Below the pieces are notes generated by a model. The model saw only the letters and a program-made list of their open reading frames with translations, was not told the origin of the DNA and did no database searches. Position numbers and translations under genes: made by a program. A stretch of 64,000 nucleotides of DNA from Henricia sp. BOLD:AAB3569 (lineage: Eukaryota > Echinodermata > Asteroidea > Spinulosida > Echinasteridae), in contig JBBELK010000490.1 of NCBI GenBank assembly GCA_037783545.1, positions 930,001 through 994,000 on the forward strand. Direction: 5' to 3'. Of this stretch, positions 56,254-64,000 are shown piece by piece; within the stretch, counting starts at the first letter, position 1, and each line of letters opens with the position of its first letter.

Positions 56254-59200
56254 CTAGGTGATTCCGTTAGGCCACTGGCCACGGCGTTTATTACGGAGTC
56301 GCTTAGACCTCCTCAACGCTGGCGTTTTCTGAGCGTGGCCCTCGCATCCATCATTGTCATGCACTGACTTAGGGTCATGCGGACTAATGCCATCTGGGAC
56401 AGTGGTAAGTGGATGGCTTTGCTTCTGGGACGGTACAGAAACAATAATGTCCTCGGAGCTATCCGATTCCACTTCTGTCTCAGAGTCAGAGTCACTCGAT
56501 GGAGGAACAGTAGGTCGAGGATTAACTTGCCCTGGTAGCTCACCTCGGGGATCCAAGATAAGCATTTTTCGGTTAAGCCACTTTATAGGACCTCCAACCG
56601 CCAGTCTCACTCCATATACATCACCGTCAGTGTTCCGCTTCACCACTACATGCTGTTCTGTGCCAAAAGTGTCACTTAATTTATGCCGTTCAGAGAAGTG
56701 GCAATGCCGTAACAGCACTCTAGCACCCACTGGTAATACACTGGCAAACGCACGCTTGTCATATTGTCGTCTGTTTCTTTCAGCAGACCTGATAATACGA
56801 TCTTGAGCAATCCTATGAGCCCTACGAAGATATTTTGCTTGCTGCTGGACAGCGTCCTCACTCCAGTCATGTTGGGTGTTACTGATCAAGTGGTCCATCG
56901 GGATAGATGGCTCCCTACCAAACATTAGTGCATATGGGGTATACCCGGTGACACTGTGGGGGGTAGAGTTGTACACAAAAACTAAGTGAGGAAGCAACTT
57001 TGGCCAATTTTTGCGGTTCTCGAGTTCAATGGATTTGATAAGCCCACAGAGCGTTTTGTTAAACCTCTCTGTTTGCCCGTTGCCTTGAGGGTGATAGGGT
57101 GATGTTCGAGTTTTCCTAACCCCGTATAGCTCACAAAGCTCTCGCACAAGATGACTCTCGAAGTTTCTTCCTTGATCCGAGTGGATCTGGGAAGGCAGAC
57201 CATAGTGGACAAACCAATGGTCATGTAACGCCTGAGCCACTACCCTTGCCGTTTGGTTTTTGCAGGGGACGGCCATGGCGAATTTGGTAAAGGCATCGGT
57301 CATGACTAACACTTCCTCGATGCCACCGCAACCAGGGTCAAGTTTCAAAAAATCAATGGCTAAGCGTTCTAATGGCTTGAAGGCCAAAGGGTGCCTCATT
57401 GGTGCTCGAATAGCCGGAGTTGGGGTCTTGGCCACCGTACACTGAAAGCATTGACTTATATGCTTCCTAACCTGGGAATTCATGCTTAACCAAAAACATC
57501 GGTGCTTTATAAGAGCAAGCGTCCTCCCAACTCCCTGATGACCCCACTGGTCATGCGCGGCCCTGACAATATCGGCTTGGAGTTGCTTTGGGACAAGCAA
57601 TTGGTGTGTTTGGTCACCATCTGGGTCTCCCTGGACCCTATACAAGACTCCATCATGCTCCCTGAAGGTTGACCACTCTCTCAACCACGACTTGACCTCT
57701 GGTATGCTTTGGTCGCAATGCGGGTCACCTTGGCTGGAATCCCACTTCTGCTCCCATAGACTCCATATCTCCCCCAAGGCATCGTCTGCCTTTTGTAAGA
57801 CTGCCAACTCGACATGGGAATATGAGGGTAGGAGCGAACTGGCCACAACTGGCTGATCTGTCCCCATCCCAACTTCTTGAAACGGCATGATTACCATTGG
57901 TTCAGACGACTGTAAGTTAGGCGTCAAGGGGGTACACTGCGCAATGGACAGCAAAATGTCTGCTGTTTCAGATACATTTAACTCAGGTGGGTTGCGGCTT
58001 AGCGCATCCGCACACCTGTTGGAACGACCAGACCTGTATTTTATTGTAAGATCAAAGGCTGCAAGCTGGGCAACCCAGCGCTGTTCGGTGGCTCCGAGCT
58101 TTGCGTTCTGAAGATGCGCGAGAGGGTTATTGTCTGTCCAAACCGTAGTGTGCCGGCCTAGTAAATACTCTCTGAATTTTTCGGCAACTGCCCACTTTAA
58201 GGCTAACAACTCTAGCTTAAAGCTAGACAAATCAGAGTAACCTCTTTCCGCACCTCTCAGTCCGCGGCTGGCAAAAGCCACAGGGTGCAGGTTGCCTTCG
58301 TCATCGTACTGTGAAAGGCATGCTCCTAAGCCTTTTAAGGAAGCGTCTACTTCGACCACGAAGTCCCGATCGAAATTTGGGTATGCTAGCACTGGTGTGC
58401 TACACAGTGTTTGCTTTAGCTCAGAGAATGCTTGATCTGCCTCAGGTGTCCATGGTAATAGGCCTCTCGACTTCCCTGCTTTTAATCTAGCTTTGCCGAC
58501 CAGCGAATGCAGTGGCGCAGAAATCTTGGCAAACCCCTTGACATAACGTCTGTAATAAGATGCCAGACCTAAGAATGATCTGAGCTTCTCCATAGTAGTG
58601 GGGACAGGCCAATTCTTGATGTGTTCGACTTTCCCAGGGTCCACAGACACTCCTTCTGCACCTACAATGTGACCTAGGTGTGACACTGACTTCCTAAATA
58701 ACTGGCACTTAGAGCCATTTAGCTTCAACCCGTGATGCTCTAGCCGGTCAAACACCTTGTCAAGTCTGTTGAGGTGTTCTTCCACAGATGGGGAAAACAC
58801 AAGCAAATCATCCAGATATAGAACAAGTTCGGAAAGATTCATATCCGCAAAGATGGATTCCATTATGCGCTGGAATGTACTGGGGCTGTTTGTCAAACCT
58901 TGAGGAAGTCGTAAAAATTCATACAAACCCCATGGCACTCTGAAAGCCGTTTGGGGGATGGAATCTGGGTGAACTGCTACTTGAAAGTAGCCATGAGCAA
59001 GATCTAATGAGGAGAACCATTGGGAACTCCCCACAGACTCCAAAGTCTCCTCTATTCTCGGGAGGGGAAATGCATCTCTCTGAGTCTTTGCATTAAGGCA
59101 CCTGTAATCTATACAAAGGCGTAACTGACCGTTTTTCTTCCTCACTAGCACTACCGGACTAGCGTAGGGACTGGTAGACCTTTGAATGACGTTGCGGTCC

Positions 59201-60519
59201 AATAGGTCCTGCAACAATTTCTTGACTTCGGTGACCTGGCTAGGGATAACACGCCGGTATGGTAGATTTACAGGCTTATCGTCCGACAGCTTAATTTCGT
59301 GAGGGATCAAATCGCAATATCCCAGGTCAAACGGACTCATGGAAAATGCCTTTTCATGTTTCTGTATGAGGCGAACAGCTAACTCGGCATATGTGTCTAA
59401 TAATTCACCCATTTCGACCCCTGGAGGGAGCAAATATGTTGTACCATCTGAAAAAGTGAACAACTGTCTTGGTTCGCTGGTACAAACTTCAACTGCACTA
59501 CGGCATTCCCGTAGTGTCTCGTCAGGCTCCTCAGCTTGCCCGTCAATAAGAATTTGGTGAATAGACACTTCAAATTTGCCATCACTGGAATTTACCAGTA
59601 CTTGTTCTGTCACCTCGACCTCTACTGCTTCGGCTATTTTAGCGAAAGCGGGTATAACTAAAGGCTCAGTGCTAGTGTTTGCCACTAAGACTGGAAAACA
59701 GTCCGCAATTCCTTGTACGTCATGAACAGCGTCTAGGACCTGGTAACTATCTGGTGATCTCTCATCAACAATGTTTGAGGTATTCGGACAGGGCTGTACC
59801 ACCACTGATTTACCCCCGATTTCTGAATCGGACTTGGTAATTAGGTGACCATGCAGGGTACCAACTGACTCTGCAGGTACGATTGTGTGCTCACGCACTT
59901 CAACGTCATAAACTGTAGCACATTTTTCGGATGAACTTTCGTGTTCAGGATCGGTATCTTCCGTGCTCACTGAACTGAACCACTGCAATGCCAGCTTTAA
60001 GTCTTCGCATTCATGCACTGACCCTAATTGCTTGAGCTTCGTGTACAACACGCGTAGCACATTACAACCCAGCAGCACTGGATACTTTTCGCTGTTGGCT
60101 TTTTTTGCTGTGTCGCTTAATATCAAGAAACTCGCAATAAATTTCTGCCCATATATCTCAACTGGTGCCTCCAAATACCCATCTACTGGCACTGCAAGTC
60201 CATTGGCACCTACAAGTTTTACAAACCCGCCGACATCATCAAGTCCACCTAGCTTTTTCGCCAAATTCTCGCGATAAAATTTTGCGGATATTAGTGACGT
60301 GACCGCCCCGGTGTCTAATACGCATTGGGCATGGGCCCCCGCAATGAGTATGCTTGCCGTAGGACTATTAGCGAGTAACCGATTTTTGTCGGCGGCGGAA
60401 ATTATTCTGTTTACAGGTTCATGCACATTTTTAGAAAAATCAAATTGTTGCTGGTTTGCGGGCTCATGCTTCGCCTCCGGCACAGTGCCCCTTATGACGG
60501 AGGCACTGCATTTCCCAAC
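56254..60519 (-). CDS. pol: Pol polyprotein: protease, RT, RNase H, integrase
   Basis: The frame opens after a TGA at 60,520-60,522. The first in-frame alternative start is a GTG at 60,483, so translation should come by -1 frameshift from gag. Numbering from that GTG: protease CVLDTGA with Asp57; reverse transcriptase about 405-660 with YLDD at 556-559 (typical of Ty3/Gypsy); RNase H about 705-830 with Asp713, Glu758 and Asp784; integrase zinc finger His977, His982, Cys1012, Cys1015; integrase core Asp1044, Asp1103, Glu1139 with the exact D-35-E spacing. A GPI-K-W-L-N-R-K segment near 1,298-1,306 stands where GPY/F modules occur. No chromodomain is seen. The C-terminus is an acidic serine-rich stretch then a basic tail. 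About 1,420 codons without a stop; every key residue is present. Confidence 0.95.
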   Translation of the reverse strand, partial: VGKCSASVIRGTVPEAKHEPANQQQFDFSKNVHEPVNRIISAADKNRLLANSPTASILIAGAHAQCVLDTGAVTSLISAKFYRENLAKKLGGLDDVGGFVKLVGANGLAVPVDGYLEAPVEIYGQKFIASFLILSDTAKKANSEKYPVLLGCNVLRVLYTKLKQLGSVHECEDLKLALQWFSSVSTEDTDPEHESSSEKCATVYDVEVREHTIVPAESVGTLHGHLITKSDSEIGGKSVVVQPCPNTSNIVDERSPDSYQVLDAVHDVQGIADCFPVLVANTSTEPLVIPAFAKIAEAVEVEVTEQVLVNSSDGKFEVSIHQILIDGQAEEPDETLRECRSAVEVCTSEPRQLFTFSDGTTYLLPPGVEMGELLDTYAELAVRLIQKHEKAFSMSPFDLGYCDLIPHEIKLSDDKPVNLPYRRVIPSQVTEVKKLLQDLLDRNVIQRSTSPYASPVVLVRKKNGQLRLCIDYRCLNAKTQRDAFPLPRIEETLESVGSSQWFSSLDLAHGYFQVAVHPDSIPQTAFRVPWGLYEFLRLPQGLTNSPSTFQRIMESIFADMNLSELVLYLDDLLVFSPSVEEHLNRLDKVFDRLEHHGLKLNGSKCQLFRKSVSHLGHIVGAEGVSVDPGKVEHIKNWPVPTTMEKLRSFLGLASYYRRYVKGFAKISAPLHSLVGKARLKAGKSRGLLPWTPEADQAFSELKQTLCSTPVLAYPNFDRDFVVEVDASLKGLGACLSQYDDEGNLHPVAFASRGLRGAERGYSDLSSFKLELLALKWAVAEKFREYLLGRHTTVWTDNNPLAHLQNAKLGATEQRWVAQLAAFDLTIKYRSGRSNRCADALSRNPPELNVSETADILLSIAQCTPLTPNLQSSEPMVIMPFQEVGMGTDQPVVASSLLPSYSHVELAVLQKADDALGEIWSLWEQKWDSSQGDPHCDQSIPEVKSWLREWSTFREHDGVLYRVQGDPDGDQTHQLLVPKQLQADIVRAAHDQWGHQGVGRTLALIKHRCFWLSMNSQVRKHISQCFQCTVAKTPTPAIRAPMRHPLAFKPLERLAIDFLKLDPGCGGIEEVLVMTDAFTKFAMAVPCKNQTARVVAQALHDHWFVHYGLPSQIHSDQGRNFESHLVRELCELYGVRKTRTSPYHPQGNGQTERFNKTLCGLIKSIELENRKNWPKLLPHLVFVYNSTPHSVTGYTPYALMFGREPSIPMDHLISNTQHDWSEDAVQQQAKYLRRAHRIAQDRIIRSAERNRRQYDKRAFASVLPVGARVLLRHCHFSERHKLSDTFGTEQHVVVKRNTDGDVYGVRLAVGGPIKWLNRKMLILDPRGELPGQVNPRPTVPPSSDSDSETEVESDSSEDIIVSVPSQKQSHPLTTVPDGISPHDPKSVHDNDGCEGHAQKTPALRRSKRLRNKRRGQWPNGIT
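60473..60516 (-). promoter_or_regulatory. -1 ribosomal frameshift signal between gag and pol
   Basis: On the minus strand GGGAAAT (60,516-60,510) is read in the gag frame as G GGA AAT, a canonical X XXY YYZ slippery heptamer. Slipping back one base enters exactly the open pol frame. Five bases downstream GCCTCCG (60,504-60,498) can pair perfectly with CGGAGGC (60,479-60,473). A competing 7-bp stem, CAGTGCC with GGCACTG (60,508-60,502 with 60,489-60,483), could compete or contribute to a pseudoknot. The gag stop TAA (60,494-60,492) lies in the loop region. Confidence 0.8.
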
Positions 60520-61553
60520 TCATTAGCATGAGTGGGTTGCGACTTCTCATTGCCTCGATTGTTTTCATTGACAAATTTGCGCTTGAAACAGTTTTCTATT
60601 GAGTGTCCCAACTTTTTGCAAAATGAACACTTTATCGTGGGCCTACGCGGAGTCGCATTGCCTCTCGGCACAACCTCGGTCAATTGCAGAAGTTTCTCAT
60701 TGGTCACTTTCTGTTGCTGTAAAAATTCACACTGTTGCTGCATCATCGTGGCCTGCTGTTCAACAAGTTTGTCCAATGTAGCCGTCAGGGCTTTTTGACT
60801 GCCTAAAAGCTCTTTCACCACTGAGTCATCACAAGAGGCTTTTCTAACGCCTTGCTCTAGTGAATCCACAACACTAAGTGTGGACTCACCGGTGACTTTG
60901 TGTGCATGATCCGTGTCCCGGAGCAGCTCAAGGGCAAGACCCCTCAACTCGAAAAATGTTGACTTGGGATGATCCACGACGAGCCGTCGCAATTCCCTGC
61001 GGACAGCAATGTCCTTCACACCACGCACAAATTGCTCCTTGAGGGCGCCCTCTCGGAGTTGACTCAAGGCAACTTGGTCTTTTTGATTGGCTGCCGCCTC
61101 CATACGGTCATAAAGCCGCATTATTGCCCGGCTAAATTCAGCCAAGGTTTCACCCTCCTGCTGCTCCCGGCCATAGAACATGCAATTTAAGGCTGGCACT
61201 GTTTCGACTGGCCCAAAGCGAGAATGCAGCAACTTTTTCAATTTGATAAAATCACCCCTATCTTTTTTAGGACAACAGAGAATTTCTTCACGGGCATCAC
61301 CCGTGAGGTGGTCTAAGGCTACACTGACTTTTTCTTCTTCGGATAAACTCAGTTGCCTAGCATAGCTTTCTAAGTCTTCAAGCCAATCCTTTAAGGTAGG
61401 GTCAGTTGACTTACGAGCAGGGCCAGAGAATTTACTAAGCCTAACTGTTGGTGCTCTCTGGACCCTTAAATTAGATAAAGCGCCGGCCAATGTTTCTGCT
61501 AGTGCCTGATTTGACTTGGCAATTAAATCAGCCACAGCTTCAGGAGATGCCAT
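60492..61553 (-). CDS. gag: Gag capsid/nucleocapsid protein
   Basis: The start chosen is the ATG at 61,553 in ACCATGG context, a strong animal start; the frame is open two codons further but only through a TTG. 353 residues. The central part (about 40-215) has the helical capsid pattern of Ty3-type and PNMA/ZCCHC12-like Gag, with KFSG, DWLEDLESYARQL, a LTGDAREEI segment and GETLAEFSRAI. A glutamine-rich coiled-coil-prone stretch lies at about 255-290. A single CCHC zinc knuckle, CSFCKKLGHSIENC (Cys309, Cys312, His317, Cys322), binds RNA. The protein assembles the particle and packages the RNA. It ends with a TAA overlapping the pol frame by 28 bases. Confidence 0.92.
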   Translation of the reverse strand: MASPEAVADLIAKSNQALAETLAGALSNLRVQRAPTVRLSKFSGPARKSTDPTLKDWLEDLESYARQLSLSEEEKVSVALDHLTGDAREEILCCPKKDRGDFIKLKKLLHSRFGPVETVPALNCMFYGREQQEGETLAEFSRAIMRLYDRMEAAANQKDQVALSQLREGALKEQFVRGVKDIAVRRELRRLVVDHPKSTFFELRGLALELLRDTDHAHKVTGESTLSVVDSLEQGVRKASCDDSVVKELLGSQKALTATLDKLVEQQATMMQQQCEFLQQQKVTNEKLLQLTEVVPRGNATPRRPTIKCSFCKKLGHSIENCFKRKFVNENNRGNEKSQPTHANELGNAVPPS

Positions 61554-62171
61554 GGTCAAAATTGGTCACACTCAACCACAGGTAAATACCATGGCCCTTT
61601 AAATCACAACATTGGGGCTTTAAGAAAAGGTCACGATTAAACTAGGCCTATCTCTTTAAATGTTAAATGCTAAGACATACTTAGTACCTCAAGGACTTAA
61701 TACATAGTACTTAATATATAGGCCTAAGTTAAAAGTTTATAAAACAATAAATGTCATCTTGAAGTAAAACACCTCAGGCCGAGCAAAAGTAAAGGCCAGA
61801 GTAACGACTTGCCAAAAAATGCACAAGTTGAATATAGCTACGGAAAATCGTAGCTTAAATTGTCAATGGCCAAAGGATATTATATTCCTGTTTGTGCTCA
61901 TCCTGTCAGCATGGCAGGCGTGTCCAGCAGCCACCGCAGTCTGAAGGCATTCCGCTGTTTATAGTCCAGTTTATAAAAAGTCACTCGCACTCGTAGCTTT
62001 AATGTCTTTTTTTGCAATCTTGCGTATGTTTGTGGATATGCTGGTCCATTTATGCTTGGCACACAAGCTGAAAAATGTCACTGCATCCAGGGATCATTTC
62101 CAGTTCCAGGCATGACTTGCGGATCTCAACTGAAGTCAAGTTGGTGAAGAAAATTGAAGAACACAATACCA
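61554..62171 (-). other. 5' leader of the LTR element
   Basis: Untranslated stretch between the PBS and the gag ATG, about 0.6 kb. It would contain packaging signals, but none can be pinpointed by eye. Several short upstream AUGs are present. Confidence 0.6.
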
Positions 62172-62189
62172 ATCCCATCCTCGTCGCCA
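62172..62189 (-). other. Primer-binding site, tRNA-Ser type
   Basis: Minus strand TGGCGACGAGGATGGGAT starts five bases after the 5' LTR end. It is complementary to the 3' end of animal tRNA-Ser(GCT)-type molecules (…ATCCTCGTCGCCA or close variants), which would prime minus-strand DNA synthesis. The isoacceptor call is from general knowledge of animal tRNAs. Confidence 0.75.
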
Positions 62190-62194
62190 TTTTC

Positions 62195-63178
62195 TGTAGT
62201 GGTAACCTCCCGCGATAATACGGTGTGAGGTGAGGTCCAGTCACAAAATTAATTGGGACGGCTTGTGTTAATTTCACCACAATGCAGGAATCATTTTATT
62301 TCCTCACTGATCCAGCAAATCAATCACAGGAATCAACAATCAATTACTCCCGATGACGATTGTAATTATTTATAATCCATTATCACAATCAGATCAGATC
62401 CTCTAGATCCCTTTAGATCCTTTAAATCCCTTAGATCCTTTAAATCCCTGGATGGAGTAGGATAGGAGCACTTATAAGCCTCCGAGCAGAAAGCTTTATC
62501 TGAAAGAAAAGCCAAAACAGTAAAACACAAGGTCAGCAAATGCAATGCAAGAAACACATGTACCGGTAATTGTATATCCACTATGCACAACGCGCATTCA
62601 GTGCGTGTGTGTACTGTCTGGCCTGCAAAGTACACGGGGCAGAGGTCAACAATTTCCCCACGACAGTTGCTAACTTGAGCGTGCATGACAACGGCATGAG
62701 CGCGAAAGTTTCAGCGACAAAACGGCCCAACAAACTCGACTTTATGTGCGTGAAATGTCAAAATTACACTCACCACATGTTCTGTAGTTGTTCTCCCCAA
62801 GTTCTAAAGATGAACCATGGTTATGAGCCTGGCAAATAATGCAAAATAAAGGGGAAAACTTCCTCTCTTTCTGCAGAGGTTCACTCAAACAGTCGGAGAA
62901 AACGGGAAAAGAACTCGCATCCCGCGCTCTCATGTCATGTCCAAACTGTTTACAGATGTTCGCATATCATGTCACTTACGGATCACTGCGCGACGGGACA
63001 AATGTTTTGCTGAACTGCGTTATAAAACAATGTACGCCACACGCACTATTTCCACTGCGGAAGGATCTGACCTTATGGTACTGTCTATAGCATGACCTTT
63101 TTGCATATATTAGGCAGTCTATAAATAATATTGTTGTTAAAGGGACAGGGCCATCGTTAAAGGGACCGTACCCTCACA
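62195..63178 (-). repeat. 5' LTR (984 bp)
   Basis: Same sequence as 53,805-54,788, by eye without a difference. It holds the promoter used for the element's RNA: decamer repeats at 62,389-62,450, TATA at 62,374, and a downstream AATAAA. TG...CA ends. Confidence 0.95.
62366..62374 (-). promoter_or_regulatory. LTR TATA box
   Basis: TATAAATAA on the minus strand, about 15 bases after the decamer array. Transcription would begin around 62,340, giving a short R region before the AATAAA at 62,295-62,300. The 3' LTR copy is at 53,976-53,984. Confidence 0.55.
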
Positions 63179-63182
63179 TTGA
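63179..63182. repeat. Target-site duplication TTGA, right
   Basis: TTGA directly after the 5' LTR on the plus strand, the partner of 53,801-53,804. Confidence 0.85.
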
Positions 63183-63855
63183 CCTCCATCGGCCTTTTTG
63201 TTCGCTAGATATAGCCATTTAAAGAATGCATGTTCAACTGAGTGTAATCGACACCTGTTGATGTCATCAAACTTTTGAAGGTACATGTATGTGTATGTTC
63301 ACTGACTCTCATTGAACATATGCACCAATTTTGGGACAATTTGCAAAAACTTCGCCACAGACATCTGTTTAAAATGCGTTTTGGCCATTTTCAGCCAGCC
63401 GCTAGAGGGTGCTCTTTCGTGTGACGACTTAACTTTTGGTATTTTTTTTTAATGCCAAAGGGGTCCTGAGACTAACACCGTTCACCCGATCTTGGTATCT
63501 GCTACCAGTTTTAAGAGACAGGGCAGCCTCGTTTTCGACCAATAGGAAGCAAGATTCAAGGTCAATGTCTGTGTATGAAATTTAGACCTAAGATTGTCAT
63601 GACCATTGCCGAAGGAATAAAGTTTGTATCTCAAACTGTTGAATTGTAAGAGATTTTTGAAAATTTAAGGCATTAAATTTCAAACGCTTGATTTTTGACA
63701 CCATTAAGATGTAAACACGTTGGTTCAGTACTCCACTATTAGGTCATTGTCGTGACAAAGTTTCATGATGATCCGATCTTTGCAAGGGACCCTTTGGCCA
63801 GTCAGGAGGACTATGTGCATTGTCTATTGGACTTGGGGGAGAAGAGGAAGAATAA
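63183..63855. repeat. Repeat block flanking the LTR element
   Basis: From about 63,525 it matches 53,275-53,600 in the same orientation: GCCTCGTTTTCGAC, GAAATTTAGACCT, CCGAAGGAATAAAGTTTGTATCTC, GATGATCC and GGGACTTGGGG. The two belong to the same repeat family as the nest, and the GCCGCTAGAGGGTGCTCTTT segment at 63,400 is related to block C. Confidence 0.75.
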
Positions 63856-63885
63856 CTAGAGGTATGTCTGTTGATAACAGAGCAT
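63856..63885 (-). repeat. Helitron-like 3' end 10 (minus)
   Basis: Minus strand: CTCTGTTATCAACAGA hairpin, CATACCT, CTAG (63,856-63,859), T. It closely resembles end 9 at 53,090. Confidence 0.45.
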
Positions 63886-63929
63886 ATGGCTTTCCGCTTT
63901 TCTTGTTTTTAATGTTTGTATGCATGTAA

Positions 63930-64000
63930 AACTGCATGCTGTATAATACTACATGTACACTTTGTACAATGTAAATGCATACCGTACATGTACATGTACA
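63930..64000. repeat. ACATGTAC-rich microsatellite-like DNA
   Basis: Overlapping TACATGTACA palindromes up to the window end. A similar stretch is at 53,195-53,270, in the same place relative to the neighbouring repeat block. Confidence 0.7.

Larger units (their letters stand above)
53805..63178 (-). mobile_element. Complete Ty3/Gypsy-type LTR retrotransposon with an SGNH hydrolase gene
   Basis: A 9,374-bp element. Minus-strand order is 5' LTR, PBS, 0.6-kb leader, gag, pol by -1 frameshift, a 360-bp gap, SGNH hydrolase ORF, 0.5-kb 3' UTR, polypurine tract and 3' LTR. Pol order (protease, RT, RNase H, integrase) places it with Ty3/Gypsy rather than Copia. The LTRs look identical over 984 bp, the coding frames have no unexpected stops, and TTGA flanks both ends, so it inserted recently and could still be active. 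There is no envelope-like ORF. It landed in the Helitron-like repeat nest: 53,275-53,600 and 63,525-63,842 are related repeat copies on its two sides. Confidence 0.95.

Noticed and set aside
53805..63178. Calling the LTR element an endogenous retrovirus
   Set aside because: There is no envelope-like ORF; the gene after pol has SGNH hydrolase motifs, and pol groups by motif with Ty3/Gypsy elements.

Overview
This 64-kb window is eukaryotic and reads as a gene-poor, transposon-saturated stretch of an animal genome. The clues are spliced-genome base composition, a Ty3-type retrotransposon whose primer-binding site fits animal tRNA-Ser, a DIRS-type retroelement, a LINE tail, many MITEs and frequent ACATGTA-type microsatellites. 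These suit a marine invertebrate (lancelet, hemichordate, echinoderm or mollusc-like), but the sequence alone does not fix the species. No host protein-coding gene could be recognised. Almost every coding trace belongs to a mobile element.

Layout. 1-2.33 kb: 191-bp tandem repeats, a ~72-bp monomer family and two copies of a strikingly GC-rich repeat. 2.33-7.28 kb: AT-rich DNA with one tandem duplication. 7.28-13.47 kb: more 72-bp monomers, then a 5.9-kb fold-back element with ~1.3-kb arms ending in TCTCGCG heptamer arrays; its core holds a 705-bp MITE with a 9-bp target-site duplication and a truncated LINE. 13.65-18.09 kb: a large palindrome of two head-to-head copies of an element coding for a protein with CDDSDV and AFHAFTGSD motifs; a 479-bp MITE truncates one copy. 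20.67-27.88 kb: a decayed DIRS-like retroelement (minus strand: gag, RT, RNase H, pol C-terminus) split by three separate insertions with 3-bp GTA, TTAA and TA target duplications. 27.9-53.6 kb: a dense nest of repeat units in both orientations. At least ten of their ends look like Helitron 3' ends (hairpin, then CTAG, then T), and the block is crowded with the CRE octamer TGACGTCA.

53,805-63,178: the best-preserved object, a 9,374-bp Ty3/Gypsy-type LTR retrotransposon on the minus strand, inserted into the repeat nest. It has 984-bp LTRs that look identical by eye, a TTGA target duplication, a tRNA-Ser-type PBS, gag with a CCHC knuckle, and an uninterrupted pol (protease, RT, RNase H, integrase). 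A G-GGA-AAT heptamer and a GC-rich stem lie exactly where gag must shift to pol by -1. Between pol and the 3' LTR, where a retrovirus would carry env, it has an intact 198-codon ORF for an SGNH/GDSL-type hydrolase with the Ser, Gly, Asn and Asp-x-x-His blocks. That is the most unusual system here: a young, apparently complete LTR element carrying an esterase-like accessory gene.

The genes act together only inside each element. In the LTR element, gag would build the particle, pol would process, copy and integrate the genome, and the SGNH protein has no known role in Ty3 biology; a lipid or carbohydrate-ester function at a membrane or particle is an inference.
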